The notes below the pieces were generated by a model that was not told the DNA's origin, did no database searches, and worked only from the letters and a program-made list of their open reading frames with translations. Shown here piece by piece: positions 22,246 to 33,977 of a stretch of DNA of 64,000 nt. Within the stretch, counting starts at the first letter, position 1. Every line of letters starts with the position of its first letter. Origin of the DNA: Odobenus rosmarus divergens (lineage: Eukaryota; Chordata; Mammalia; Carnivora; Odobenidae); the NCBI RefSeq assembly GCF_000321225.1, contig NW_004450464.1, forward strand, positions 2,821,895-2,885,894, in the 5' to 3' direction. A program made the position numbers and the translations under genes.

Positions 22246-23614
22246 TATAAACATAAATTCTCATGAGTTTTTGAGCATATCAAACATAAATACCCAACCC
22301 ATGCTAATAGCTTTCAGCATAAAGTCCAGGTGATGACAGTACTTGGGTTGATGAAGAGTATGGATCAAGTTTTCAAGGAATCAGAGTGACCCTGAGGTTA
22401 GTAGATGATACACAACAGGGAGGAGGAAAGAGTTCTTAAATGGAATGGGTAAACTTCATACTATTTGAGAAATTCTTAGATAATATAATAGTGGAATTAG
22501 CAGTGCAGAGTTGGGAGGATGCTAACCCTAATTCTTATCTTAGGTGAGAGAAGAACATTTGAGCAGGCATTAGGGGCAGTGTCTGTAAGATTTTCGATTA
22601 AGGTAAAAGACGGATTTTATATAAAAAAAAGGGATTTGAAATGTAGGTGAGATGATTTAATACCATTGAAAGGGATTCTAAAATGCACCATGAAAAGGAA
22701 GGTGTTTGTTGGGACTTGTTGAGAGGAGACGAAGCGCTGCCATCAGAAAAATGCCATCATAGGGCTTACATCTTGGATGTGACCAAGGGTTATGGACCTG
22801 TGAGGTATAGTCATGGCAACCCGTGTAAGGTTTTCAAATAATTCCTGCTGGCTTGCCCGTTGGTAGGTGGCGGGTGTTAGCCTCATCTGTAGGTATTCTT
22901 CCTGGCTTTCACAGGGCCCTACTGTCATATCTTCTAGAAAATCTCTCTAGAATTTTCTTATGTGACTGGCTTTGCCTCTTTTCGCTCTTCCCTCTCTGAT
23001 TCAAGAAGTCCTGGCTCCATATTTAAACTTCTCCAAACATTTGAGTTCCCTGTAGTTATGGCCATGTTTTGGAGAATATAACAACTGTTAAAGGGAAATT
23101 ATTATGGCACTTGTTAAAACAGCAAGGCAGATTTTATTAGAGCTACTGCAGTAGGGGAGAGAAATTTAATTATAGAACTGAGTTCAACTCCATATACGGC
23201 AAAGAGAGATGGTGATTTAGAGCCAATGGGCAGAGTGAGGGGGTCAGTGGATGGAAAATTACTAAGAGGAACTTGATTGTATACCAAGGATGGGTAGGTG
23301 ATTCTTACTAAATTGGACTCAGCAAGCCAAAGACAAGGTATAATCTAGAAGAGCACTCAAACTAGACCAGTTTTGTCAAGAAAGAGTTTTTGTTACTTCA
23401 GAGAGGCTCTGCCCTCACTGTTTTGGCAACTTATGTTTGTAGAGGCTGAGAACTTCTCACCTCACCTCTTCATTCCACCCTTCAGCCTTCATTCCTGATC
23501 TTTGGGTCCTTCAGACCCACAATAGGATTGGGTCTCCACTCCCCATTTGAGATCATGGGGTTGGAGTAGGTGATGGGCACAGGATTCAGATTACTTACAT
23601 TCCAGTTACAGCAG
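22246..23614. other. Single-copy stretch, no gene seen
   Basis: No repeat hallmark or coding exon recognised. Open frames are under 80 codons and lack domains. Confidence 0.5.
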
Positions 23615-23850
23615 CCACTCTTAACAGTGGCGGTCCATGAGAAACACCTGGGATACCTGAAAACAACTAGCCAGCAAATACAAAGCAAAAAATGAAAACA
23701 AAACAAAACACAAAACTCTATCTGACTTCACCCTAGGCCAATTAAATCTGAGTCTCTGGCGTGGGTCTAGGCATCAGTATTTTTGATCAAACTTTTCTGG
23801 TGATCTTGATGAGCAGCCAGGGTTGAGACCAAAGACACATAAGGCCTCCA
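23615..23850 (+). mobile_element. MER5-like hAT-Charlie relic
   Basis: CTCTTAACAGTGGCGGTCCA, GAGAAACACCTGGGATACCT, TCTGAGTCTCTGGCGTGGGT, CTAGGCATCAGTATTTTTGA and CTGGTGATCTTGATGAGCAG follow the layout of MER5-type DNA transposons. A simple AAAAC-rich insertion lies in the middle (about 23690-23715). Subfamily uncertain. Confidence 0.55.
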
Positions 23851-24129
23851 GGCCAGCATCTGATGGGGATCTCAGCTTGCTATCGTTTGGGGACCACAAC
23901 TCATGGTTATTATTAGGACAGTCTGGATAAGAAACTGGCACTCTCTCCAGCCAACTGTGATGCTCTGCCAAGTAGTCCTTTATTCCTTCTGGGCTTGAAG
24001 CCCCTCCTCTGCAAAGTGAGTCTTCGTTTGCAAACCTGTGGGTGACTACCGCGTTAATCACCTCCCTAAACTTTTAGATGAGGGAGCAGAAAATAAAATC
24101 CTTACCGTATAATTATAGGCCAGTGAACT

Positions 24130-24295
24130 CATCAATAGTATGTCATTTAACTTAACCTTCCTAACTCTTTTGTGAGGTAGGCATTATTATTCTGTTATTT
24201 GAAAAGTTAACATGATTTTTTTCAAAGTGACAACAAGTGAGGGAGCTGAAACCCTCTCTTTGTGATGTCCAAAGCCATGCCACCCCCGTCCTTGA
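24130..24295 (-). mobile_element. MIR SINE relic
   Basis: TTGTGAGGTAGGCATTATTA, then GAGGGAGCTGAAACCC with flanking MIR-like spacing, matches the complement of MIR (TATGAGGTAGGTACTATTAT, GCAGAGCTGGGATTTGAACC). Diverged. Confidence 0.55.
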
Positions 24296-24511
24296 AAGAG
24301 CTACAGAGACACTACTGAAGATAGAGAGCATTACACCTCTTCTTATTTCTTGAATGTTATCTCATCCTAAATGACTATTCTTTTTTACATATGTCTTTTC
24401 TCTTGTTCTAGTCACATAGTCTTACATTAGAACCCATAGATGTGTTATGGATGACTTAACAACTCTATTCTTCTAAACTTTTCAGATTGCATTCCATATA
24501 GAAAAGTGCTC

Positions 24512-24631
24512 CAGATTTGATTTTAGTTTTCTCATATTTCCTAAATGACTTTATCAAGCAATCTACTTTCCAGATTTGCTTTTATTTTTTCTCATATTTT
24601 TCTAAATGTGCTTACCAAGCAATCAACTTTC
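24512..24631. repeat. Two-copy tandem duplication of about 60 bp
   Basis: The unit begins CAGATTTG and ends with CAAGCAATC..ACTTTC. It occurs at 24512-24570 and again at 24571-24631, with about 85% identity and small T-run length changes. The copies abut directly. Confidence 0.9.
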
Positions 24632-25574
24632 TGTATCCCATATGCATGGAACTATGTTAGAAAGTAAAATATTAAAACCAAAGAGCAGAAACTACAGATT
24701 ACCAAAAGATTAAGGTAGGCATAAATAGGCTTTTTTCCTATGTAAATGAATGGAGGGTTGGTATATTCAGTTCAAGCTATGTTTACAATATTAACAAATG
24801 GGGTTCAGAATATGCTGTGCATAGTACACAACTTAAAGTAATCATGTAGTTGAGTCTCAGACAGTCACATTTCGATATATACTTATTGAATGTCTTTTGT
24901 TAAAGAGTACAGGGCAGAAATATCAAACAAAATAGTTATTATTTTACGGGAGAAAGTTAAAATGTGGATCCTAATGGTCATGAGTTCAGCATGTGATGAA
25001 GACTGAGGAAAAAAGTTTAAGTGCTGAATTTCAAAGGTTTTGCTATTTCCTAGACATTTTCTTAGCAATTTCTGATAGTTAGGAGTGAGAGAATTCTATT
25101 TATTAGCCAACATATAATTAAAATAGAACCAACTTGTTTTCCTCATTGTTGAGTTAGATCTTGAATATATTCAGAAAAATCTTTTATTTAAATGTTTGAT
25201 GGATCTGATTACCTGTCTTCTTGGAAAAGATTTCTGAGAGGATGATGGAATGTATAAGTCTAAATTTAAGAGGAAAAGTAAACAGATTTAATACCTTACC
25301 ATCAGAAATAAAGTTGTTAGGTATTCCATATAACTGATCGATCTAAGATTTCACTTTAAATAAATCCTGTCTCCTAGGGAGTCGTGTGAAATTATCTGAT
25401 ATTATAAAAGAATTTAATTTACTTAAGATTCAAGCTAAATTCAGTGAACCATGGGATTAAAATGAATCTTGTCAAGCCATTTAGTCCATCCATCGTTTTT
25501 GAAGTTATACATTAAAAACATACTATAAGTTTGAGAAGCTGTTCTTTCCGATCATATTGGACTAGATTCTCATT
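24632..25574. other. Single-copy AT-rich stretch, no gene seen
   Basis: No hallmark of transposon, exon or RNA gene. Open frames are short. Confidence 0.5.
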
Positions 25575-25770
25575 ATATATTGCACAGTACCTATTTGTTT
25601 TTCTTTTTTAAAATATGTATGTCCCCTACCAAACTTTAAGTTCCAGTAGGGCAGGGGGCATGTCCTGTCTTTGTATCTCCAGTGCTTATAATGGTGCTTA
25701 GAAGAGCAATAAATGAAGCTTAGAAGTTCAGTGATGCTTAGAAGCTCAATAAATCATTTTGAATTTTTAT
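25575..25770 (+). mobile_element. L2 LINE 3' end with internal duplications
   Basis: CTTTAAGTTCCAGTAGGGCA, GGGGGCATGTCCTGTCTTTG, TATCTCCAGTGCTTATAATG and GTGCTTAGAAGAGCAATAAA match the L2 3' terminus. The last part is repeated: GATGCTTAGAAGCTCAATAA recurs at 25733-25752, so the terminal about 30 bases are present more than once. Confidence 0.72.
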
Positions 25771-26835
25771 TTTTTATTTCTGTCTTAAAATATTGCCAGT
25801 GAAAGACTTATCCTAGCTTCCCTTGGTAACCCGTTGTAGAATTTTGCTTATACTTAACCTAACTATTCCTTCTGAATTGCAGGAAAAGAAAGACTTGACA
25901 GATACATATTTTTAACAAGATATATCTACGGCAGTAGTAGAAATGTAATTCATGGTATGGGTAGAAATATAGCCATATGTTTGCCTAATCAACTTAAATC
26001 TTGCCTGCCAAAAGTGGTCATGTATTCTCATTGTTATCTCACAATTATACATTAATATATTATAATCTGGCTCTTCAACTAATTCAGATTTTATGATGAA
26101 TCAAATAGGAAGTGGGATGAAATTTATCTTTGCTTAGTAATCTTAACCACATAGGAAATTCAATCAGTGGTTATTTAAAGTGCAAGTGGAGAAGTTAAAA
26201 TTTTTAGAGTACTTTAAAAATTGTCATTATAATAAATTTGCTAATTACAAATCATTTATGACTGTGCAAGAAAAGAGACACAGGTGAAGTGTGAAGGGCT
26301 CTCTTTCTCTCAGCTGCATCACGAGGACCCAGAATGGGTTTGTGTGTATTATTGAGGATGGTTCTAAAAATCGCTATACAAATGATATAAACCGAACTTT
26401 CCTCCTGATCAGTTATTAAGAGTCATGAGGCTTGGGTAAGAAAAATTTTATAATAATACTCATTTTAACTGAGAAATGTTATTGTTAGGCAAAAAGTTGC
26501 TTGAGGGCGAAAGTTATCCTTGTATCCACAGTGACTGAGAAGTAATTGCTCATTGTAAATCCTCTGATGTTGGTAGAAGTTACTGAACCAAATTTAAATA
26601 AATAAATCTATAGCTATATATAATTTAATTTCTGAAACTTTAGTGCAGATAAATAAGACTTGACTCCATTTATAATCTTAATTAATTTATAACCTGAATG
26701 TTTCTTTATGGTATGTGGCTAAGAAATATAAGGAAGGTGAATTGCAATACTCTGTTCTAGAAGCATTTCCACTGGGAATACTGATGATCACGGAGCAGTT
26801 ATCTTCCTAAACATTCTGCCGTGAGAGATGGCTGG
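25771..26835. other. Single-copy AT-rich stretch, no gene seen
   Basis: No recognised repeat, exon or RNA gene. Strongly AT-rich. Confidence 0.5.
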
Positions 26836-26864
26836 TTCATTCATTCATTCATTCATTCATTCAT
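26836..26864. repeat. (TTCA)n microsatellite
   Basis: Seven perfect TTCA units. This is the usual tetranucleotide of an antisense L2 3' terminus, and the next 150 bases (to about 27000) look weakly L2-like in minus orientation. Confidence 0.95.
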
Positions 26865-27009
26865 CTGGTGTTTGATTTAATGAGCTTATATTAATTAGGC
26901 ACTATTGTGAGCAAAGTATGATACTGGCACAATGGATGGATTCAGGTATTTTCCTCCTTTCAAAGAGGTCTTAATTTCTTTTCAGAAGACTATGCAGTTT
27001 ATAGGCAAA

Positions 27010-28244
27010 TTATATACAAATAATTCTTATTTACAACATAAACACTGTGCTTTTTGAAAAAAATTTTAAAGGGTCTGAATGTTATAAATTGTGACTTTTT
27101 AAAAATCATAGAGCCAGTATTTTAATATGTAAATATCTCTGTTTTCCATAAAGAATGACTTTAAGAACAGCCATTTCACTGTTAGATTTGAAATATAAAC
27201 ATAAAGGTAATTCATGATATTGCTATTTTTTTGGTTGGTATGACTATACCCCTTCATGCTTGTTTTCCTCTTTGGAGGACTGACTTTAATAAGATTACAT
27301 ATATCAAATCACTTTGAAACCACTCTGTTAACATAATATATTATAGTATGCAATATGATATATTTATATATGTATTTTTCTAAATTAATGAAGCCTTTAA
27401 TAATATGACTTATATTTTAAACTATAATTGGTATAGGCAATTTGAAATATATATACTTTAGTATAAACATAGTCATATAGAAAATATATAACTTGGGAGA
27501 AATATACAGGAATGTAGTAAGCTATGATTATTTTCATGATGCCATAATTTGGGGTTTTTAATTTTTAAAATAAATACATAAGAAAAAAGTCCTGAATGGT
27601 TAGGCAGTCGTGTAGGGATTTTATTTATTTAGTAATACTACTGTTCTTTGGTGGTTCTTACTTAGACATAAATTCCAACGTAGATATGGTAAACACAGGT
27701 CCAGCTTTGCCTGGGACAGCCCTGATTTATACCTGTTGCACCATATTTATTAAAAACATCCAGCTGCAGTGTCAAAAGTGACCTGGTTTGGGTGAAGAAT
27801 GATATGGTCATTGGAGCCATAGAGTACGTTGTGAGAAGGGTTGTTTGTGAACTAACTGTGAAAGTTGACAATACCACCTTAGATTCCTAGGAAGACTGAC
27901 TTGACCAGTTGCCATGGTGAATAAATATTTTGCACAGTGTTACAGAATTGGAGATGTCTGAATCCCTACTTCTGTCTTCCTTGTGAATAGTCCTCTGGCC
28001 TCTGCTTGGATACCATCTGTGACCACCTAGAAAGTACACCTTCCTTCTGCTTCTCAACTGTGTCCTTAAATGCTTGGGAGAGAGGCGCAGCTGCAGAACT
28101 GTACAAGAAACACTGCAGCCAATTGTTCTTCCAGTCCAGGAGCTCCTCCAGGCTTTGTCTTTTCCCTACTCCTTTCTGCATTACTTCCCCTACTCTGTGG
28201 GTTTTGAACTTTATTATTGAGACATCTGCCGATGAAGGTCCATG
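27010..28244. other. AT-rich stretch, no gene seen
   Basis: Very AT-rich to about 27580, with ATATATA-type runs. Open frames at 27596-28329 overlap on both strands and run into repeats, so I do not call them genes. Confidence 0.5.
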
Positions 28245-28945
28245 TAAATGGGGCAGGTGGATTAGAGTTCTCCAGACAAACAGAAAACAAAAAGAAAAAA
28301 TATATATGAAGATGGATTTATTTTTTTAAAGATTTTATTTATTTGAGAGAGAGAGTGAGAGAGCATGAGAGGGGGGGTAGGGTCAGGGAGAAGCAGACTC
28401 ATTAGCCCGATGTGGGACTCGATCTTGGCACTCCAGGATCATGACCTGAGCTGAAGGCAGTCGCTTAACCAACTGAGCCACCCTGGTGCCAGAAGATGGA
28501 TTTATTATAGGAATTGGCTCATGTGGTTATGGAGACTGAGAAGTCCCACAATCAGCCATCTGCAAGCTGGAGACCCAGTGGTGCCATTTCATCCAAATCC
28601 AAGGGTCTGAGAACTGATTTTAAGTCTCTTGAGTCTGAAGGTCCGAGAGTGGGGAGCTCTGATGTCTGAGGACAGGCAGGGGAAGATGGATGTCTCAACT
28701 CAAGAAGGGAAATGGGGAAGTTGCCTTTCCTCTGCCTTTTTGATCTGTTTGGGTCCTCAGCAAATTGGATGATGCCCTCCCATGTTGGAAGAGGGCAAGC
28801 CTCTTTGCTCAGTCTACTGATTCAAATGCTGATCCCCTCCGGAAACATCCTTACAGACACACCCAGAAACAATGTGTTACTGGCTCTCTGGGGATCCCTT
28901 AGCCTATCTAGTCAAGTGATAGGTAAAATTAACCATCACAATGAG
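28245..28945 (-). mobile_element. Old LTR-like element (MLT2/ERVL-type), interrupted by a SINE
   Basis: The left part starts TTAGAGTTCTCCAGACAAAC. After the SINE it resumes TAGGAATTGGCTCATGTGGT, GCAAGCTGGAGACCCAGTGG, ATTGGATGATGCCCTCCCAT, CTGATTCAAATGCTGATCCC and AAATTAACCATCACAA. In reverse this resembles a widespread ancient mammalian LTR-type repeat that begins with TTAATTTTATGTGTCAAC-like sequence. The class is recognised by eye and the exact family name is uncertain. No viral gene is present. Confidence 0.55.
28323..28491 (-). mobile_element. Can-SINE nested in LTR-like repeat
   Basis: Minus-strand SINE: TTTAAAGATTTTATTTATTT, GA run, GGGACTCGATCTTGGCACTC, GAAGGCAGTCGCTTAACC and the head complement GAGCCACCCTGGTGCC. 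The perfect 15-bp target-site duplication GAAGATGGATTTATT lies at 28308-28322 and 28492-28506. A short deletion removes the CCCCGCTGAGCAGGG part. Confidence 0.95.
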
Positions 28946-29544
28946 CAAAAATAGGATCACCCGTAGGGGCACTTTGGAAACATGACAAAGTCATATCTGT
29001 GTTACGGTAGTTGAGTGGGTGCCACTGGTTTGTAGTGACTGGGGACTGGAGTGGCGTGGCTCCCTGCAATGCACAGAGTTGTCTCTTACTCCACACGCCT
29101 TTCAAATGTTCTTGAAGACATTCCTGCAAATGAAAAACCTGTGTATAATTTTCTGAGTTTGGAAACTAACTCTATTATTCATTAAAAAAAATATTTTCCT
29201 GTGGTTTTTTTATGCAGTGAATTTTTCAGAAATGCCACTGTCATGTAAATTGAAAAAAAAGATTATGCTTTGTTGTGTTCCATATTTTACCAGACATTAT
29301 TCACTATTGTAACAAATCATGGTACTGATGGCTAAGCTGCTTTTGGTACTTGAATAACTGATAAAACACGTTGTGTCTGTCCTCTCATTATTTTCATGGC
29401 CTTCTTGGGAAGTCTGGTCGAAGCATTTATGTATTGAACTATTATTTTATTACAATTTTTAAAAGTTGAAAGGTCCTTTTATATTATAGTTAGTACATTT
29501 TACTGAATAAGAAAAATATATACGTGAGATGGGTTCTATTGTCT
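28946..29544. other. Single-copy stretch, no gene seen
   Basis: No hallmark repeat or exon recognised. Confidence 0.5.
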
Positions 29545-29675
29545 GTGAATTTCATTTCTGATATAAAAAGGGATTGAGTCTCAGAGAGTTAAGCGCTACT
29601 GACTGATCCCTGCCTTAGGAATCCAGTTGTTGCCTTAACCGTGGCCCTTGAACCCAGGCCTCCGACATCCAGCAA
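29545..29675 (-). mobile_element. Probable MIR SINE relic
   Basis: GATTGAGTCTCAGAGAGTTA followed further on by CCTTGAACCCAGGCCTCCGA resembles antisense MIR (GAGGCTCAGAGAGGTTAAGT, TTCGAACCCAGGTCTG). The middle is poorly conserved. Confidence 0.5.
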
Positions 29676-29748
29676 AAAAGGGCAGCGCCACGTGTGGAGG
29701 AAATTCTGACACTTTCTAGCTCTGGAAAGCTCTGCATTTCAGGTAATT

Positions 29749-29949
29749 TTTTTTTAAAAGATTTTATTTATTTATTTTTTTGAGAGAGAGAATGAGAGAG
29801 AGAGAGAGAGCATGAGAGGGGGGAGGGTCCGAGGGAGAAGCAGACTCCCCGCTGAGCAGGGAGCCCGATGCGGGACTCGATCCCGGGACTCCAGGATCAT
29901 GACCTGAGCCGAAGGCAGTCGCTTAACCAACTGAGCCACCCAGGCGCCC
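29749..29949 (-). mobile_element. Can-SINE, type with CCCGGGACTCCAGG
   Basis: Nearly intact minus-strand copy: TTTAAAAGATTTTATTTATT, a GA run, GGGAGGGTCCGAGGGAGAAG, CCGATGCGGGACTCGATCCC and the head complement ACTGAGCCACCCAGGCGCCC. Target-site duplication TCAGGTAATT lies at 29739-29748 and 29950-29959. This is a good reference copy for its subfamily. Confidence 0.97.
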
Positions 29950-29959
29950 TCAGGTAATT

Positions 29960-31190
29960 CTTTTGCAGGGAATGAGATATGGCCGGCTGCCTCTTCTACC
30001 TATGTATTTGACATTTTCCTTGTGGAGACAGGCAGAAGAAACCAAGATTTGTTTTCATGTGATGATTCTTTAGATACTTTAATACAGCTAGCATCCATTT
30101 TCTTCTCCTAATCCTTCTCCGAATGCTTTGTGGGCCCTGCTCATCTCAGTCATAGAGTGAGGCTATTCCTGTCCAGACACAGGACATCCTACTTCCATTG
30201 TCGCAAGCAAAGACAACACCACTCGTTTATTTATTTGTTCTGGTCATACAGTAATAATGTTGGCAGATACTGCAATTGAAAACAGTGAAGGCCGACAAAG
30301 TGTGTTGTAATGACTGTGGCTAAGCTATACATATCCCTTCAAATCTGTGTGATTAATTTTGTTATGCCTGGAGCATCCTAGCAACCTGTGGAGATAGTCC
30401 CTTTGTAGACAAATAATGACATAATAGAGGGAGATGTAGCCTCCAGCTCCTGTGTTGTGCCAGCTGTTTGGCCTGTACCCTAACCTGGGTTGTTAACAAG
30501 GAGGTGATAGGATTGGGACAGAATCCAAACTGGATACAAACTCCTGGTTCAGGAACCGTCAGACGGTGCCCTTACAAAATTCTCAGCTGGATGTCTGTAA
30601 ACTGTTGAAGGTTCCAGACTCCCCGGGCAAGAAGGTCTTTGGGGTAGGCAGGTAGAAGAGTGATTTTTAGCTTCTGAGATTCAGGAGTGAAAAAGAGAGA
30701 GAAGCCAAGGAGAAAATGGGTACCGTTTAATAGAAGGCTTGAAGAAAGTTATGTGGAATACTTGTCAATAGTATGTGAGTTATAAATAATTCATTCAGAA
30801 AGTTACTTTGGCTTTGAAGAAGATACCTAAGCACCCTAATTGTATCATCATTTCACATCTGTCTTATATGAAATTGGCAGTACTTCCGAAAGCATTACCA
30901 AACCAAATAACTTTCTTTTTTCCCTTCTCCGTTACAGAGTCTCTTGAAAACAGTCACTTTTAACCTTGTTAGGTTTCAGTTCTTTTCTTTTGTTGAAGTA
31001 GTTTTTCTTTTTTTTTTTACACTTTCTCATTTTTCAGCATGTATCCTCCTTATTTGTTTCTAAGTGTCAATAGATCCCAAGGACAGGGTATGCTCACATC
31101 CCTGCTTATGTGATGTGTGGCCACAGGCTCTTATTTCCATGTCTGTTTCCTTTGGCACTGTGAATTGTGTATACACACCTCTTACTTCCT
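29960..31190. other. Single-copy stretch, no gene seen
   Basis: No clear repeat, exon or RNA gene. Possible MIR-like fragments near 30360-30480 are too weak to call. Confidence 0.45.
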
Positions 31191-31203
31191 ATTTTGAGTT
31201 TTT

Positions 31204-31222
31204 TTTTAAAGATTATATATTT

Positions 31223-31257
<35 letters not shown>

Positions 31258-31404
31258 GCAAAGGGCAGAGGGAGAGAATCTCCAGCAGACTCTGTGCTGA
31301 GCGTGAAGCCTGATATAGGGCTAGATCTCGCAGCCCTAAGATTGTGACCTGAGCCAAAACCAAGAATTGGTCGCTCAACCAACTGATCCACCCATGTGCT
31401 CCCC
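31204..31404 (-). mobile_element. Can-SINE, older subfamily
   Basis: Minus-strand copy: TTTTTAAAGATTATATATTT, perfect GA run at about 31226-31251, GGGCTAGATCTCGCAGCCCT and a diverged head complement, ACTGATCCACCCATGTGCTC. The 13-bp target-site duplication ATTTTGAGTTTTT lies at 31191-31203 and 31405-31417. The open frames at 31106-31406 are translations of this repeat. Confidence 0.94.
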
Positions 31405-31417
31405 ATTTTGAGTTTTT

Positions 31418-32689
31418 AACTACGCAAGAAAGACCAAAACTGATTAAGTACCAGTGGCTTATTTACATTATTGTTATTATTTTATAATCCGATAGCTTAT
31501 TATTTATTCTATTTATTCTATATTCTGTATTATGTAATCTATAGCTTATTAATCTGTGTCCTATGTTCTTTATCTTTTTTACAAAGACAACATAGTTTCA
31601 TACAGCCTAGTGATTACTGGGACGAGCTTGCCGTGTTCTTCCATCATTTGATAACAATTTCCTTTTTGCCTTTGATAACCTGCTTTAAGTTCTCAAGTCA
31701 ATATCCCTTATACTGAGCCATTTATTAAGGAGGTGTTCATTGTGAATAGCATGGTCAATTAAATGAAGGATAATTTATTTAGTTGAGCACCTTGAAATCT
31801 TTAGCTCGCTTAAGATATTTCAGGAAATCAACAGTGGTTCCACAGGCTGGTGTACAACTTTGCCTTCTTGGAAACCTGATGTGCCCAAGAAGATTCGCCC
31901 TACCAGTGGATGATTTGATTTTAATGATATCCTGTTTGGCTCTATAAACCGTGCTGAAGCCATCTTTGGCATGCAGTTAATAATGTAATTTAGTCTATGA
32001 TGGCATTCGGTGATAATGGAAGAGATATTAGAGACGTAACCATTTTCATATTTAATAGAGAAGCAGTGTGTTCTAGGTAATGAAGTTAGGACTCCAACCT
32101 GCCATTGTCAGCACATGTTAACTCTGTTTCAGAGATCCTTTTTTAGATCTAAGTAAGTATAATTCTGTAATTTCCCTATACTCATTATATCAGATGCTTT
32201 GCTGTTGTATTCTTGACAAAGTAGCTTCTAGGATCATTTATTTGACACAGCCCAAGAGTAAAAACAACCCAAATCCAACAAACAAACAAAAACTAAGAAC
32301 CAATAAAACCTTTCAGGCTTGAAACTGCAGAAATGAAGTAGTGTTTCTTCTCCCTGGATAAGTAAAACCAATCCATTGTTTGAATGTTGAACAGCTAGCC
32401 AAGTTGTACACTTTCTTTTGAAATAAGATGGGAATGTTTTCCATCAGTTTCTCAGCATTTGGTTGGAATATGAAAGATCACGTTAAAGTGTGAGCATAAC
32501 AGAAAGCACTGGAGCTGACCAACGGTGTGGCTTTTGAGCACTTGTGTGCTCTTTGTACAACATGCTCTTACTCCATGTTAAGGCATTTCAGTGTGGGAAC
32601 AGGAGTTTTTAATCTACTCCAGTGTAACCCATGTAAATAGTATCTTGTGTTTACCCTTTCTTTTCTGTTCATACCCGTAATAGAATTCT
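31418..32689. other. Single-copy stretch, possible non-coding element
   Basis: No exon seen. About 31820-32030 is repeat-free and contains AATGATATCCTGTTTGGC and GCAGTTAATAATGTAATTTA, a texture seen in conserved non-coding DNA. This is impressionistic only. Confidence 0.35.
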
Positions 32690-32890
32690 CTTCTCTAAGA
32701 ATTATATAAATGAGGGGATTATACATTTACTGTTCTCCAAATTGCTTTCTCACAAACACTATACAGTGGAGATTTTTCTGTATTGGCACATACTTCATTC
32801 TTTCTAAGGCATGCCTAGTATTACTTTATAGGTGTGACTTCCATGCTCATCTTCAGATTGTTCTTGATTATTTGTCCAGTCGTAAGTTTG
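32690..32890 (-). mobile_element. Old L1 (L1M-type) fragment
   Basis: ATAAATGAGGGGATTATACA, CAAATTGCTTTCTCACAAAC, GGAGATTTTTCTGTATTGGC and CATACTTCATTCTTTCTAAG resemble the complement of old mammalian L1 3' sequence (AAATGGAATCATACA, TTGCTTTTTTCACTTAAC, GAGATCTTTCCATATCAGTA). Diverged; ends uncertain. Confidence 0.5.
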
Positions 32891-33295
32891 ATGCAATTAG
32901 AGGAATCAGAACCATTCTCTGAGTTTGAGTTGTCAAGAGAATTCTATTCTGGTTTTCTTTGCTCTAAAATGTCTTTTTGCGGTGAGTTCTGATGTCATCA
33001 GAGATGAACAAAGAAAGCTTGTAGGTAAGCTGAATTGCATAGAAGAATGATTTTTCTCTTTTTTTGGCTTAATTTTTCACCCAATGATTTATTTTATTTT
33101 TTATAAAAAACACAATGTAAAGAGTCAAATAAACAGGTGATATATACTTTTTTAACCTAGCCATTGTAGGTGAGACTGGTCTGGAAAACAAGTCCAGAAT
33201 CCAAGTGATCATATCAGTTAAGCACCTGAACCCACCCTTTTGCAGTAAACATAGATTTTAGCAGCTAATGAGTAGGAAGGGTGCAACATGGTGGG

Positions 33296-33420
33296 GTTAA
33301 GGATTAAGAACACGTGGCCTGGGGTATAAACTTACTATCTCAGAGTTCCCACGTGGCATTCTTGTGTTTTTCATTCCCCAGTGTATAAATGGGAGCATTT
33401 AATCGAGGCTATCTATTTTG
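33296..33420 (+). mobile_element. Probable MIR SINE relic
   Basis: GGTTAAGGATTAAGAACACG and GTATAAATGGGAGCATTTAA keep the spacing of MIR (GGTTAAGAGCACGG, TGTAAAATGGGGATAATA). Weak. Confidence 0.4.
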
Positions 33421-33828
33421 TCTTTGGTTTGAGAGAATTAGACCATGGGCATGACTGTACCAGATCACACAGGATGGTGGCGTGCAGTGCAGCAATTTGG
33501 ACCTGATTAGATGGGAAAAAAGGAAGAGTGTGTGTATGTATACTGAGAAATGAGGAAGCTGGTAATGATGCAATTCAGTGAATCATGCCAGGTAAGTAGA
33601 TTATAAAGCCAAAGAATTACATGGCCAGATCGTTGTTTTGGGTAACTTGGGTCTGAGGTTTATGAGAACGTAGACTCACGTGCAGTGGCAGTTAGCAAGA
33701 GGGAAGGGAGAGTTTGAAAAAATTAGAACTAAAAGTTGAAAACCAGCATATTGTCAGTGTGTCGGATGATTAAGGTACCTTTGTTTGCTGGTTATTTTTA
33801 GGGGTCATGAGAGGGAGGGGACTTCTTT

Positions 33829-33961
33829 TATTTTTTTTAAAGATTTTATTTATTTATTTGAGAGAGAGAATGAGAGAGAGAGAGAGAGCACATGAGAGGG
33901 GGGAGGGTCATGACCTGAGCCGAAGGCAGTCGCTTAACCAACTGAGCCACCCAGGCGCCCC
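33829..33961 (-). mobile_element. Can-SINE with 70-bp internal deletion
   Basis: Both ends are intact: tail complement TTTTTTTTAAAGATTTTATT, and head GAGCCACCCAGGCGCCCC. The 16-bp target-site duplication GGGAGGGGACTTCTTT lies at 33813-33828 and 33962-33977. Inside, GGAGGGTCA joins directly to TGACCTGAGCC. About 70 bases of the tRNA-unrelated middle, present in the copies at 29749 and 42938, are missing. Confidence 0.96.
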
Positions 33962-33977
33962 GGGAGGGGACTTCTTT

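Noticed and set aside
26836..26864. Short regular TTCA repeat as a CRISPR-like array
   Set aside because: Simple tetranucleotide microsatellite. CRISPR arrays are not expected in a mammal and no spacers exist.
28006..28329. Open frame of 107 codons
   Set aside because: It overlaps frames on the other strand and runs into the LTR-like repeat and SINE. No domain and no exon signals.
31106..31406. Two minus-strand frames with LSLSLSL runs
   Set aside because: They are translations of the Can-SINE at 31204-31404 and its GA run.
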